64,000 bases of DNA from contig NZ_BRXR01000001.1 in NCBI RefSeq assembly GCF_026012015.1, forward strand, positions 2,257,501 through 2,321,500. Direction: 5' to 3'. Below are positions 16,680-25,373 of the stretch, one piece after another; position 1 is the first letter of the stretch; each line of letters begins with the position of its first letter. Under the pieces are notes generated by a model that saw only the letters and a list, made by a program, of their open reading frames with translations, did no database searches and had not been told where the DNA came from. The stretch comes from Clostridium omnivorum (GTDB lineage: Bacteria > Bacillota > Clostridia > Clostridiales > Clostridiaceae). The position numbers were made by a program, and so were the translations under genes.

Positions 16680-18137
16680 ATGGATTATGTATTTAAAAAT
16701 CAGAGGGAAAAAATCAGTATAGTTAAGGGTAAAGGGTATTATAACAATGTGCCTTTTGGAGATGAAATATCAGAAAGGAGTCTGTTTTATGATGAGATTA
16801 TAAGAGAGTTAAGCTTTGATTTTAATCAGTGCATAATTAGGCTTAATCAATGTTCTAGAAATTTTATTAAAGATACAGACGGGTGCAATGTTCTATATTT
16901 ATCCGATACAGATGGTGGATATCCAAGAAAGGGAGTAGCAGTAAAAACAAATAATGAGATTAAAGAATATCCTAACCTTAGATATGTAGACCTTATGATA
17001 AATGAGAAAAATATAAAACAAGGGAAGCTGAGTATTTTTTCTCATGAAATTGGACATGTAATGATGGAAAATATATGGCCAAACTTTCCTGTGGGTAATT
17101 CAGTAAAACCTCATGCAAGTATGGCGGTAACAGATTACTTTTTAGCATTTTATGAGGGTTTTGGAGAACATTTTCAAAGGCTTGTTTACGATAATGTAGA
17201 TTATTATAATAAGCTGCAAAGGGAGCAGGAAGGCTTTAGAGATGATATAACAAAGCTTTGGCATAGTAAAATAGATAAAGATTTGAGATTAAATGCTGTA
17301 CTAAATAATCAGTATATACATAAAAATCTGTTGCCTAGCCTAGACACATCCAGTATGGAGCTTCAAGAGTTAATTGTGCTGGAACATTTATCACCAATAT
17401 TTGATAAGATTAAACTAAAAAATGCACAGGAGATGCTTTCCTGCGAAGGTGTTATAGCTACACTTTTTTATAGGATAAATACAAATAAGGATATACAATA
17501 TAATTATGCTTGCAGAGACTTTTATAATAACTTTTTAATTGATAAAATTCCTGAGGATACGGATATTAGAGATATATTTAATCCTTTTGAGAATGTTATC
17601 CTTAAAAATTTTTATGTGTGGAGTAAATTGAAGGGCAAAATTAATGATGATAGCATTATTTTTATAGATTTTATAGAAGAATGGCTTAAGTGCTTTCCAG
17701 AGGATAGAGAAGAGCTAATAAAAATATTCATTTCTACTACAATAGGTAAAACTATTACAAATAAACTGGCAAAACTCTATGAAGAAGCAGCTTATTATGG
17801 TTTAATTGGTGATATGAAGAACTATCTAGAGTGCTGCAATAGCTATAATGCTTTTTTAGATAGCTTATGTGAACAAGCTATAGAAGGGAAGATAAATCTA
17901 AGGCAAAATATAGGTGATGAGTTTTGGATTACAAATAAAGATTTTAAAATGAAGCCTTGGATGTATATAGAGGAGGAGTTTCCTTTAAGGGTGAATGTTA
18001 ATACAGCTTCTATATACGAGCTGTGTACCTTTAAGCAAATTCCCTATAATTTAGCTGTGCAGCTTGTGAAGAAGAGGGATGAGCAGGGACATTTAAATAG
18101 GGATGAGATTATAAACATAATAGGTAAGGAAATATAA
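16680..18137 (+). CDS. Putative zinc metalloprotease fused to helix-hairpin-helix domain
   Basis: 485 residues, no signal peptide. Residues 122-126 read HEIGH, a HExxH zinc site, followed 33 residues later by YEGFGEH (158-164), which could give the third ligand Glu159 of a gluzincin-like peptidase. The middle (about 170-420) is helical and unrecognised. The last ~47 residues (VNVNTASIYELCTFKQIPYNL..., about 438-485) are a ComEA-type helix-hairpin-helix, normally a DNA-binding module. I do not know a family with this pair. ATG at 16680 follows AGAGGTAG. The gene is followed after 24 bases by a tiny membrane protein. Confidence 0.7.
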   Translation: MDYVFKNQREKISIVKGKGYYNNVPFGDEISERSLFYDEIIRELSFDFNQCIIRLNQCSRNFIKDTDGCNVLYLSDTDGGYPRKGVAVKTNNEIKEYPNLRYVDLMINEKNIKQGKLSIFSHEIGHVMMENIWPNFPVGNSVKPHASMAVTDYFLAFYEGFGEHFQRLVYDNVDYYNKLQREQEGFRDDITKLWHSKIDKDLRLNAVLNNQYIHKNLLPSLDTSSMELQELIVLEHLSPIFDKIKLKNAQEMLSCEGVIATLFYRINTNKDIQYNYACRDFYNNFLIDKIPEDTDIRDIFNPFENVILKNFYVWSKLKGKINDDSIIFIDFIEEWLKCFPEDREELIKIFISTTIGKTITNKLAKLYEEAAYYGLIGDMKNYLECCNSYNAFLDSLCEQAIEGKINLRQNIGDEFWITNKDFKMKPWMYIEEEFPLRVNVNTASIYELCTFKQIPYNLAVQLVKKRDEQGHLNRDEIINIIGKEI

Positions 18138-18161
18138 TATTAAGATAAGGTGGGGTTTTAT

Positions 18162-18278
18162 ATGTTAAATGAAGGATTAAACACTGGTGGTATGACGGCT
18201 TTTGTGGTATTAGGAATTGTTGCAGGCTTTGCTGTAGTTGGGATAGTTAGAGCAATATTAAATAATAAGAAGAAATAA
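18162..18278 (+). CDS. Very small single-helix membrane protein
   Basis: 38 residues: a short polar start (MLNEGLNTGG), one hydrophobic helix (about 12-31) rich in Gly, Ala and Val, and a basic NNKKK tail, so type Nout-Cin by the positive-inside rule. AAGGTGGGG lies 7 bases before the ATG. It sits between the protease fusion and the MazG gene with short gaps and is probably in their operon. No family is recognised. Confidence 0.6.
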   Translation: MLNEGLNTGGMTAFVVLGIVAGFAVVGIVRAILNNKKK

Positions 18279-18308
18279 GATTAAATATTTAAGCAAAAGA
18301 GGGTTAAT

Positions 18309-18671
18309 ATGGATACCAAAGATTTAAAAATATCAGAGCTTATGGACATGTCTTATAAGCTTTGGGAGAAAAATAAGGACAAATGGTCACCTATGGAGCC
18401 TGAGTATGGTAGAGATTTTATTTTATACATGATTGAAGAAGTTGGAGAGGCTATTGCAATTATTAAGAAAAAGGGCGAAGAGGAGATTATGAAGGACAGC
18501 ACAACTAGAGAAAGGTTTGTTGAAGAACTTGGTGATGTGCTTATGTATTTTATTGATGTATTAAATAGGTTCAATGTTTCTGCAGAGGAGTTTTCTTCTA
18601 TTTACATGAAGAAGTTTAATAAAAATATGGAGAGGAACTATTCAGAGCAGTATAAAAACCTGTTTAAATAA
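18309..18671 (+). CDS. MazG-like nucleotide pyrophosphohydrolase
   Basis: 120 residues with the all-alpha NTP pyrophosphatase signature: EEVGEAIAII (the ExxE pair) and EELGDVLMYFIDVL (ExxD). Such enzymes hydrolyse non-canonical or excess (d)NTPs to monophosphate and pyrophosphate, needing Mg2+. It is a single-domain short form. GAGGGTTAAT precedes ATG at 18309. It lies 30 bases after the small membrane protein and 22 bases before a GNAT gene, so probably one transcript. Confidence 0.85.
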   Translation: MDTKDLKISELMDMSYKLWEKNKDKWSPMEPEYGRDFILYMIEEVGEAIAIIKKKGEEEIMKDSTTRERFVEELGDVLMYFIDVLNRFNVSAEEFSSIYMKKFNKNMERNYSEQYKNLFK

Positions 18672-18693
18672 TTATCTGGGGGCTAAAGGGGTT

Positions 18694-19512
18694 ATGGAGA
18701 GAATACTGAAAAAAGGGACTGAGTATAAGTATAATTCAATGGAATATACTGATGCTGAAGATTTGGAAGGCGCAAGCTTAATTATTAATACGGAAGATTA
18801 CATATTTGTTTTGAAAGAGCTTGAAGATAAAAACAGGCTATACTGGGCGGCAAGAAGCAAGCAGGATTTCTTAATGGGGATATCCATACTTTGGGACAAA
18901 ATAGGCAAAGATAATAAAAGAAAGCCTATTTATATGGAATTCATTCCTGAAGAGTTTATAAGTGAATTAGAAGCTCTGGGCTTTAAAATGCATAGTGAGT
19001 TTTTAGATTTTTGGAAGCTCCATTTAGAAGTAGAAAATGACTCAAAACAGTTTTTATATAAGATTAGGCCTATAACAGGGGATGAATACAGTGCAGCAAG
19101 TAAAATAACCAAAGCCTGCAAGGACTTGTCTAGAGGGTTTAGAGGTGAAACAGAGGACTTTGTTAAGGAATGGAGTGAAGCTGAGAATTCAATAGTTTTA
19201 GCTGCAGAGGATAATGAAGGGCTTATTGGAGTTTGCTTTTTAAAACTCTATGGATTTGAAAGTGAAAGGGGTACTGTGCTTTGGCTTAGAGAACTTGCTG
19301 TAGATCCAAAATATCATTCAAAAGGTATTGGAGGAGCGCTTGTTAGGGCGGCTATAGCCTGGGGAATAGAAAAGGGTGCAAAAAGAAGCTTCCTGGCTTG
19401 CGATACTGAAAACTACAATGCAATAAAGCTCTATGAAAGCTATGGATATAAGAAAAGGGCTGGCAGAGGTCAGATTAATATGATAGAGAAGTTAGGCGGC
19501 GGAGTAAGCTAA
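18694..19512 (+). CDS. GNAT family N-acetyltransferase
   Basis: 272 residues. The N-terminal half (1-120) is a degenerate GNAT-like half; the C-terminal half has the full acetyl-CoA motif (VLWLRELAVDPKYHSKGIGGALVRAAIAW) and the closing NAIKLYESYGYKKR, typical of N-acetyltransferases acting on amines or protein N-termini. ATG at 18694 follows TAAAGGGG. Acceptor unknown. Confidence 0.85.
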   Translation: MERILKKGTEYKYNSMEYTDAEDLEGASLIINTEDYIFVLKELEDKNRLYWAARSKQDFLMGISILWDKIGKDNKRKPIYMEFIPEEFISELEALGFKMHSEFLDFWKLHLEVENDSKQFLYKIRPITGDEYSAASKITKACKDLSRGFRGETEDFVKEWSEAENSIVLAAEDNEGLIGVCFLKLYGFESERGTVLWLRELAVDPKYHSKGIGGALVRAAIAWGIEKGAKRSFLACDTENYNAIKLYESYGYKKRAGRGQINMIEKLGGGVS

Positions 19513-19566
19513 ATAGATGCAGGTATTTTAATGAAAAACTTAGGCTAAAGAGAGGATAGATGCTCA

Positions 19567-19878
19567 TTGAATCAATTTTTTTCTGAAGTATATAAAATTG
19601 TAGCAAAAATACCTAAGGGAAAAGTAGCTACTTATGGACAAATAGCTATGATGCTTGGAAGTCCTAGAGGAGCAAGGACTGTAGGTTGGGCTATGAGAGC
19701 AGCTCCAAGGGAGCTTAAATTACCATGTCATAGAGTGGTAAACAGACTTGGTGAGTTAAGTCCAGATTATGTATTTGGAGCTTCAGAATTGCAGAGGGCT
19801 ATGCTCCAAGATGAAGGGGTTAAGTTTAAAAAGGATGGACGAATAGACCTAGAAAAGTGTTTATGGGATGGAAAGTAA
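19567..19878 (+). CDS. MGMT family methylated-DNA--cysteine alkyltransferase
   Basis: 103 residues covering only the C-terminal DNA-binding/active-site domain of O6-alkylguanine-DNA alkyltransferase. The PCHRVV motif retains the acceptor cysteine, so it is not an alkyltransferase-like (ATL) protein, where Trp or another residue replaces it. The arginine-finger helix GARTVGWAMR is present. The usual N-terminal domain is missing, as in other short clostridial MGMT proteins. TTG at 19567 follows AGAGAGG by about 10 bases. It repairs O6-methylguanine by accepting the alkyl group once. Confidence 0.85.
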   Translation: MNQFFSEVYKIVAKIPKGKVATYGQIAMMLGSPRGARTVGWAMRAAPRELKLPCHRVVNRLGELSPDYVFGASELQRAMLQDEGVKFKKDGRIDLEKCLWDGK

Positions 19879-19914
19879 AAAATCTGCCTTGGAGTAATCC
19901 AGGGCAGATTTTTT
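19878..19914. terminator. Bidirectional terminator
   Basis: AATCTGCCTTGGA (19881-19893) pairs with TCCAGGGCAGATT (19898-19910) around GTAA, with T-run following and A-run before. It separates the convergent MGMT and YjfB genes. Confidence 0.85.
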
Positions 19915-20089
19915 ATACTCTTATATCCAAAGTTGCGCCAAGGTTAGGATTTGCACTCATCTCCATCATTTTGATTAGAGCTATAGAGTTGTCCTCAGAA
20001 ACATCCATTACCTTTTTGGTAAGGGCTATTTCCACTTGTTGACCAAGATTTGATTGGGACATTGTCATTGATGATAATGCTATATCCAT
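19913..20089 (-). CDS. YjfB family putative motility protein
   Basis: 58 residues matching the small YjfB family: MDIALSSMTMSQSNLGQQVEIA, then a second helix with ALIKMMEMSANPNLGATLDIRV. The family is found in flagellated Firmicutes and is often sigma-D dependent; its exact function is not known. ATG at 20089 follows AAAGGAG by 8 bases; an ATG 8 codons earlier lies upstream of that ribosome site. It is monocistronic. Confidence 0.85.
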   Translation of the reverse strand: MDIALSSMTMSQSNLGQQVEIALTKKVMDVSEDNSIALIKMMEMSANPNLGATLDIRV

Positions 20090-20320
20090 CTTACCAACTC
20101 CTTTTAATGTCATATGAAGTATATCGTGGAAGTAAAATAAAACTTAATAATAAAACGCAAAAATCAATACAAGGAGTATTGTATATATTCTAATTTAATT
20201 TTACTTATTTCATGTATAGGAAAGCGAACACGTTACAATTGAATAAATTTTAAGGGTGTGTTATAATTTCCAATGTGTCTCGTAATATGGGAAAATTTAC
20301 ATATGAAGGAGCGAATTTTA

Positions 20321-21469
20321 TTGACAGACGAAAAAAGATTAAGAGAAGTCGATATTTTAAGAGCATTAGCTTTTATATTTGTAGTTGTTCAGCATGGCAT
20401 GGGTGGATTATCATATAGTAACAAAATAGGAATTGTAGATAAAGTAAGTTTAAGGCTTTTTTATATGGTGGGAAAGCCAGCAGTTCCAATATTTCTATTT
20501 ATAAGCGGGCTTTCACTCAGTTATGTTTATTGTAAAAAATTAAATTTGAAAAATTATTATATTAAGAGAATAAAATATGTAATTATACCATATTTAATAT
20601 GGTCAGCAATTAATATGTACAAGCTTGGTAATGAAGATAGATTTGCTCAGTTCTTTATGCAGTCAGCTGCAGGAAATGGTGCTTTTCATCTATGGTATAT
20701 GGGTGGAATTATAAGATTATATATTTTCTTCCCAATAATATTGTATATATCAAAAAAAGTACATTCTATGAATAAAGGTGCTAGAATTGCTATATTCTCA
20801 ACTATACTTATTTTATATTATTATATATCAAAGTATCAGAATTTAATTTCTGATAAAATATCTTTATTTATTTTTAGAACTCCAAGTGATTTGCAGCACA
20901 GAATAGTAAATATATCTATGCTATTTTGGATACTGTACTTTATCCTTGGGATATACGCTGCTTTAAATTATGAATATGTAAAAGAAAAGCTTTTGAAATG
21001 TAAAGTGATTATTTATATAGCATATTTCATTTTCCTTGTCTATGCACTTTTAAATGAGTTTGAAGTAATTCCTTTTAATAGAGCTCTATCTATTGCATAT
21101 ACAACTTCTTCAATAATGTTTTTTTATGTAATTTCCTGTCAGGTAGTAAATAAATATAAAGTATATAAATGTATGAGATTTATAAGTGATTATTCATTTG
21201 CCTCATATATGGCTCATGTTATTGTCTTAAGCAAAGTAGCTAATTATGTAAATGCATGGAGTGTTAATATACCTAATTTTTTATATGCAAGCATAATAAC
21301 TATTGTAACGGTAGTTCTTACAACATTTATTATATGTATAATTAGCTATATACCATATACCAGTGCTATTACAGGAATAAAAGGTAATAATGCTAAAATG
21401 AAAAAAATGTTTGGATATCTTAGAACATATGGTAAACATAGTGAATATAATATAAATAACGAAAATTAA
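20321..21469 (+). CDS. Acyltransferase family 3 membrane protein
   Basis: About 382 residues, roughly ten membrane helices. The N-terminal EVDILRALAFIFVVVQHG is the acyltransferase-3 signature with the catalytic-type His after the first helix; HLWYMGGI is the second conserved motif. Such enzymes acylate exopolysaccharides, cell-wall polymers or membrane glycans. TTG at 20321 sits 9 bases after AAGGAG; in-frame ATGs at 20303 and 20273 lie on or before that ribosome site, so the start is uncertain. It is followed 12 bases later by a lipoprotein gene. Confidence 0.82.
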   Translation: MTDEKRLREVDILRALAFIFVVVQHGMGGLSYSNKIGIVDKVSLRLFYMVGKPAVPIFLFISGLSLSYVYCKKLNLKNYYIKRIKYVIIPYLIWSAINMYKLGNEDRFAQFFMQSAAGNGAFHLWYMGGIIRLYIFFPIILYISKKVHSMNKGARIAIFSTILILYYYISKYQNLISDKISLFIFRTPSDLQHRIVNISMLFWILYFILGIYAALNYEYVKEKLLKCKVIIYIAYFIFLVYALLNEFEVIPFNRALSIAYTTSSIMFFYVISCQVVNKYKVYKCMRFISDYSFASYMAHVIVLSKVANYVNAWSVNIPNFLYASIITIVTVVLTTFIICIISYIPYTSAITGIKGNNAKMKKMFGYLRTYGKHSEYNINNEN

Positions 21470-21481
21470 GGGGGCATTTTT

Positions 21482-22012
21482 ACGAAAAAAAAGTTATCTA
21501 TAATCTTTATAGCAGCCATGTTTATATTGGGGATATTTGCTGGCTGCGGCAAAACTGAAGATGAGCAGATAAAAGATACTATAGAAGGGTACGTTAAGAC
21601 CTATTACAGCATTGATAAGGATGATTATAAATTCTATGAGTATATTACGAGTGGTGTGAAAACAGATAAGCAATCGGATTATATTAAGATTCAGAAGGCT
21701 GAGAAACTAATGAAAGAAAACACAAAAAAGCTTAAGCCTTATTTAACTGAAAGAACTTACTTAGATATTAGTACCACTTTAACCTCAAGTGGTAGAATTC
21801 AAATTGCTTACGATAAGAAAGTATATGTAACTGCTAAAGGCACAAATATTAGCAAATATACTGAGGATAAAGAACAGAATATGGTTGTTTATTATGTTGA
21901 TATTGAACTTATTGAAAGGCCAGTAAATGGCGGTGAAGAAAAGACAGTTAAAAGGACAGAACAGATAAAGTTATTTAAGGAAAAGGGTTCTTACAAAGTA
22001 GGTTGGTTATAA
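21482..22012 (+). CDS. Predicted lipoprotein, apparent ACG start
   Basis: 176 residues if read from ACG at 21482. That codon lies 7 bases after AGGGGG and opens a textbook signal peptide, (T)KKKLSIIFIAAMFILGIFAGC, with lipobox FAGC. The first ATG (21518) falls inside the signal sequence and would remove the charged KKK start. The mature protein shares YSIDKDDYKFYE and KPYLTE with the lipoprotein at 13929. Function unknown. Either translation begins weakly at ACG, or a former ATG has mutated, or the base is a sequencing error. Confidence 0.65.
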   Translation, partial: TKKKLSIIFIAAMFILGIFAGCGKTEDEQIKDTIEGYVKTYYSIDKDDYKFYEYITSGVKTDKQSDYIKIQKAEKLMKENTKKLKPYLTERTYLDISTTLTSSGRIQIAYDKKVYVTAKGTNISKYTEDKEQNMVVYYVDIELIERPVNGGEEKTVKRTEQIKLFKEKGSYKVGWL

Positions 22013-22044
22013 ATAAAAGGAACAGCTAAAAGTATAATTTATTA

Positions 22045-22080
22045 TATATATGGCAATAATTTCATTGCCATATATTTTTA
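22045..22080 (+). terminator. Terminator
   Basis: ATATATGGCAAT pairs with ATTGCCATATAT around AATTTC and is followed by T-rich sequence. It follows the lipoprotein gene. Confidence 0.7.
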
Positions 22081-22155
22081 TGTAAAGATAAATATTCTTG
22101 TATAATAGTATTATTTATTCTCATACTCTGTTATACTTAGTCTTATGGTTTAAAA

Positions 22156-22821
22156 ATGAAAGAGGTGTTCTTTATTAATACGAATTACAAAAATACAGAA
22201 AACAAATATGAAGTTAAAGAAAATATTGCTTTAATCTCATTACTAAAAAAAGATGGTTCAGAACTTACTGCTAAAATAGATGCTGCTGATATAGAAAAAG
22301 TAAAAAGCGCTGGAACTTGGTTTGCGGAATGGAATAAAGATTTTAATAATTATATTGTTCAAAATATAAGTTCAACTAAAAGAAATAAGCAAGGTAAACC
22401 ACTAAAGCAGAGTCTTCAAAGTGTAATCTTAGATACAAATCCTAAAGCTCCTATTAGACATATAAATGGAGATACTTTGGATAATAGAAGATGCAACTTA
22501 GAAATTGTGCAAAGAAACACTAAAAATCATTATAAAATTATAGATCAATATACGGTTGCTATTATTTTAGAAGATAAAAATGGTAGAGCTATCTCTAAAG
22601 CTTTAATATCTAAGGAAGATTTAGATGATGTAATTACTGATGAATATAGTTGGGTAGAATATAAAAACCAAGGTAACATATTAGTTGTAGCCAATACTCC
22701 TGGTGGAAGGGTTTACTTAGACGAGGTAATTATGAATCCTGAGGAAGGTGAGAGTATTCATCATATCAACCTTAATCCTTTGGATAATAGAAGAAGCAAC
22801 TTGGAAATTGTAAGACCTTAG
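22156..22821 (+). CDS. HNH-endonuclease-like protein with internal duplication
   Basis: 221 residues made of two similar halves, each a beta-rich AP2-like part followed by an HNH-type motif: RHINGDTLDNRRCNLEIV near 99-116 and HHINLNPLDNRRSNLEIV near 202-219. Homing-type HNH proteins carry one such motif; here the second copy ends the protein. ATG at 22156 has no ribosome site before it. AGAGGTG (22161-22167) lies inside the frame, so initiation may really occur just downstream, at a non-ATG codon. No intron or phage context is visible. Function, nuclease or DNA-binding, is unproven. Confidence 0.6.
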   Translation: MKEVFFINTNYKNTENKYEVKENIALISLLKKDGSELTAKIDAADIEKVKSAGTWFAEWNKDFNNYIVQNISSTKRNKQGKPLKQSLQSVILDTNPKAPIRHINGDTLDNRRCNLEIVQRNTKNHYKIIDQYTVAIILEDKNGRAISKALISKEDLDDVITDEYSWVEYKNQGNILVVANTPGGRVYLDEVIMNPEEGESIHHINLNPLDNRRSNLEIVRP

Positions 22822-22884
22822 GATTTTCAGCCAATGTTAGGCTAAAACTTAACAAAATAATCTTAATGAACGTATGTAATGAAA

Positions 22885-22918
22885 AAAACAGCTAGATGAG
22901 TCTAGCTGTTCTTTTTTC
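22885..22918 (+). terminator. Bidirectional terminator
   Basis: AACAGCTAGA (22887-22896) pairs with TCTAGCTGTT (22901-22910) around TGAG, followed by T-run; A-run on the left serves the convergent ptsG. Confidence 0.85.
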
Positions 22919-22943
22919 AAGTATTATAGGGGAAACAATACTC

Positions 22944-24968
22944 TTATTTTATGCTAACTTTTAGTTGTTCGCCTTTTTTAACCTTAGTTCCAAAGTTTAA
23001 TGAAACTTCGCGTCCTTCAGGTAGGTTTGTGAATATTACTGGAGTTATTATTGAAGGAACTTTAGCTTTTATTTCATCTAAGTTCATTCTAAGGATTGGT
23101 TCTCCAGCTTTTATAGCAGCGCCTTGTTCCACTAGTGCTTCTATGCCTTCACCCTTAAGGTTTACTGTATCTACACCAAAGTGAATTAGTAGTTCTAAGC
23201 CTTCTTCAGAAGTTATTCCTACTGCGTGCTTTGTTGGGAATAGTGTAGTAATTGTTCCATCAACTGGTGAAACTATTTCTCCAAAAGTTGGATCTATGGC
23301 AAAGCCATCACCCATCATCTTTGATGAGAATACCTCATCTGGAACTTCTGATAAATCTATTATTTTTCCTTCCATTGGGGAAAGGAATTTTTCACAGCTT
23401 ACTGAGGATACTGAAGTTTGTTCTGCTGAATTAGTTTCTTCAATTGCTGATGGAACCTTACCAGCCATTATATCCTTTATTTGAGATTTAAGTTGATCAG
23501 ATTTAGGTCCAAAGATAGCTTGAATGTTGTTTCCAACTTCCATAACTCCTGAAGCGCCCAATCTTTTTAACTCAGCTTTATCAACATTTTTAACATCTTT
23601 AACACTTACTCTTAAACGAGTAATACAAGCATCTAAATTAGCAATGTTTTCTTTTCCGCCTAGTGCCTTAAGTATTCCAGCAGCAAGCGCTGACCCCTTA
23701 ACATTAGTTACTACAGAAGTTTCTTCATCATCTTCACGTCCAGGTGTCTTAAGATTCCATTTTCTTATAGCAAATCTAAATCCGAAGTAGTAAATAACTG
23801 CAAATACTAGGCCTATTGGAATTACTAGCCACCAAGCAGTTCTGTTTGGCATAACTCCAAATAGCAAGAAGTCGATAACACCACCAGAGAAGGTCATACC
23901 TATCTTGATATTTAAAATCGCCATTGTCATAAAGGATAGACCTGCAAAAATACAGTGAATTGCAAATAGCGCAGGTGCAACGAATAAGAAGGAGAACTCA
24001 ATTGGTTCTGTAATACCAGTCAAGAAGGAAGTTAATGCAGCAGAGGCCATAATACCAGCTACAAGCTTTCTCTTTTCTGGTTTAGCTTCTTTAACAATAG
24101 CAAGTGCAGCTGCAGGAAGACCAAACATCATGAATGGGAATTTACCTGCCATGAAAGTACCTGCTGTAAATGGCACACCATCTTTTAATTGAGCAAAGAA
24201 TATATTTTGGTCACCCATTACTAATTGACCAGCTTTGTTAGTATATTCTCCAAATTGATACCAGAATGGATTATACCATATATGGTGTAGTCCAAATGGA
24301 ATTAACGCTCTTTCAATAACACCGAATAAAAAGGCAGCTAAATATTTATTAGCATCGATCATGTTGTGTGAGAAAGAGAATAGACCGCCTTGTATTGGAG
24401 GCCAAATAAATACCATAATTACACCTACAGCTATTGAAAATACTGCAGTAATAATTGGAACGAATCTCTTCCCAGCAAAGAAACCAAGGTATGGTGGAAG
24501 TTCTATATTGTAATATTTTTTATATAATTGAGCGGCTAATATACCGATTATGATACCACCAAAAACACCAGTTTGAAGTGTTGGTATTCCAAGAACTTGT
24601 GCATACTTAGGATTTCCAACAGTCATGTTTGCTGTAATACCAGTTATAAGTCCCATAGTTGTGTTCATTATTAGGAAACCAACTATAGCAGCAAGCCCAG
24701 CAACCCCTTCGCCATCAGCCATAGAAACGGCAACACCAACAGCAAATAGTAGAGCTAGATTACTGAAAATAATTCCTCCTGATTGTTCCATAACTTTAGC
24801 AAGTCCTTGGAACCAAACAGCATTAAGTGAAGGAACCTTATTTAGAAACGTTGGATTTTGAAACATATTACCAAAAGCAAGTAATAATCCTGCTGCTGGT
24901 AAAAGTGCAACTGGAAGCATTAAAGCTTTACCTATTTGTTGTAAAACACCAAAAGCTTTTTTAAACAT
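22944..24968 (-). CDS. ptsG: PTS glucose-type transporter EIICBA
   Basis: 674 residues in the order EIIC (about 1-405), EIIB (about 425-505), EIIA (about 525-674). The EIIB phospho-cysteine is Cys448 in [10 protein letters not shown]; the EIIA phospho-histidine is His596 in LLIHFGVD, with supporting His581. The EIIC part has the glucose-class ITEPIEFSF motif. It imports and phosphorylates glucose or a related hexose using HPr~P. ATG at 24968 follows AAAGGGG. The ~280-base leader carries a GlcT-type antiterminator (separate entries), which supports glucose over N-acetylglucosamine as substrate. Confidence 0.92.
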   Translation of the reverse strand: MFKKAFGVLQQIGKALMLPVALLPAAGLLLAFGNMFQNPTFLNKVPSLNAVWFQGLAKVMEQSGGIIFSNLALLFAVGVAVSMADGEGVAGLAAIVGFLIMNTTMGLITGITANMTVGNPKYAQVLGIPTLQTGVFGGIIIGILAAQLYKKYYNIELPPYLGFFAGKRFVPIITAVFSIAVGVIMVFIWPPIQGGLFSFSHNMIDANKYLAAFLFGVIERALIPFGLHHIWYNPFWYQFGEYTNKAGQLVMGDQNIFFAQLKDGVPFTAGTFMAGKFPFMMFGLPAAALAIVKEAKPEKRKLVAGIMASAALTSFLTGITEPIEFSFLFVAPALFAIHCIFAGLSFMTMAILNIKIGMTFSGGVIDFLLFGVMPNRTAWWLVIPIGLVFAVIYYFGFRFAIRKWNLKTPGREDDEETSVVTNVKGSALAAGILKALGGKENIANLDACITRLRVSVKDVKNVDKAELKRLGASGVMEVGNNIQAIFGPKSDQLKSQIKDIMAGKVPSAIEETNSAEQTSVSSVSCEKFLSPMEGKIIDLSEVPDEVFSSKMMGDGFAIDPTFGEIVSPVDGTITTLFPTKHAVGITSEEGLELLIHFGVDTVNLKGEGIEALVEQGAAIKAGEPILRMNLDEIKAKVPSIITPVIFTNLPEGREVSLNFGTKVKKGEQLKVSIK

Positions 24969-25016
24969 AATTTTACCCCTTTCTTTTTAGTGAAGTATTT
25001 ATAGTATTACCAGAAA

Positions 25017-25152
25017 TAAAAAAGGCACAAGCAGGACTCATAAGATTTATTTATAACTACTATACAAGGGTATATACTATAGCTTTTGCTATAGGCATAC
25101 ACTTATACCATAATAATTATAAGTAAATCTTATTTATAGTCATGCTCATGCC
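25017..25152 (-). terminator. Leader attenuator hairpin of ptsG
   Basis: On the minus strand the segment GGCATGAGCATGACT...AAGAT (about 25126-25152) can pair imperfectly with AATCTTATGAGTCCTGCTTGTGCC (25024-25047), followed by a T-run at 25018-25023. The left arm overlaps the antiterminator, so the two structures exclude each other. Two smaller hairpins fill the loop. Confidence 0.65.
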
Positions 25153-25173
25153 TGATCGAATCAGTAACACGCC
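25144..25173 (-). promoter_or_regulatory. GlcT-type ribonucleic antiterminator (RAT)
   Basis: Read on the minus strand the element is GTGTTACTGATTCGATCAGG then CATGAGC. From memory it matches the B. subtilis ptsG RAT bound by GlcT almost base for base. When bound by unphosphorylated-EII-activated GlcT it would block the overlapping terminator and let ptsG be transcribed. No glcT gene lies in this window. Confidence 0.85.
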
Positions 25174-25373
25174 AAATATTCAACTATAAATCAAATATTA
25201 ATGATTACGTTTTCCATTATAGCAATATATTTTTTAAATTTCAACTGATTTTTTAATTTACTTTTTAGGTAATTTGTACAAATTATAAAATTTGAGTGAA
25301 CATAAAGGATTTTAAAAAGTAGTACAGAATATACAATATAGATAATTTATGGAAATACATGGGGGAATTGCAG

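Noticed and set aside
19567-19878. Alkyltransferase-like (ATL) protein without the reactive cysteine
   Set aside because: PCHRVV retains the cysteine, so it is an MGMT-type protein.
22944-24968. N-acetylglucosamine PTS instead of glucose PTS
   Set aside because: The GlcT-type antiterminator before the gene and the C-B-A domain order favour glucose, though specificity is not proven.
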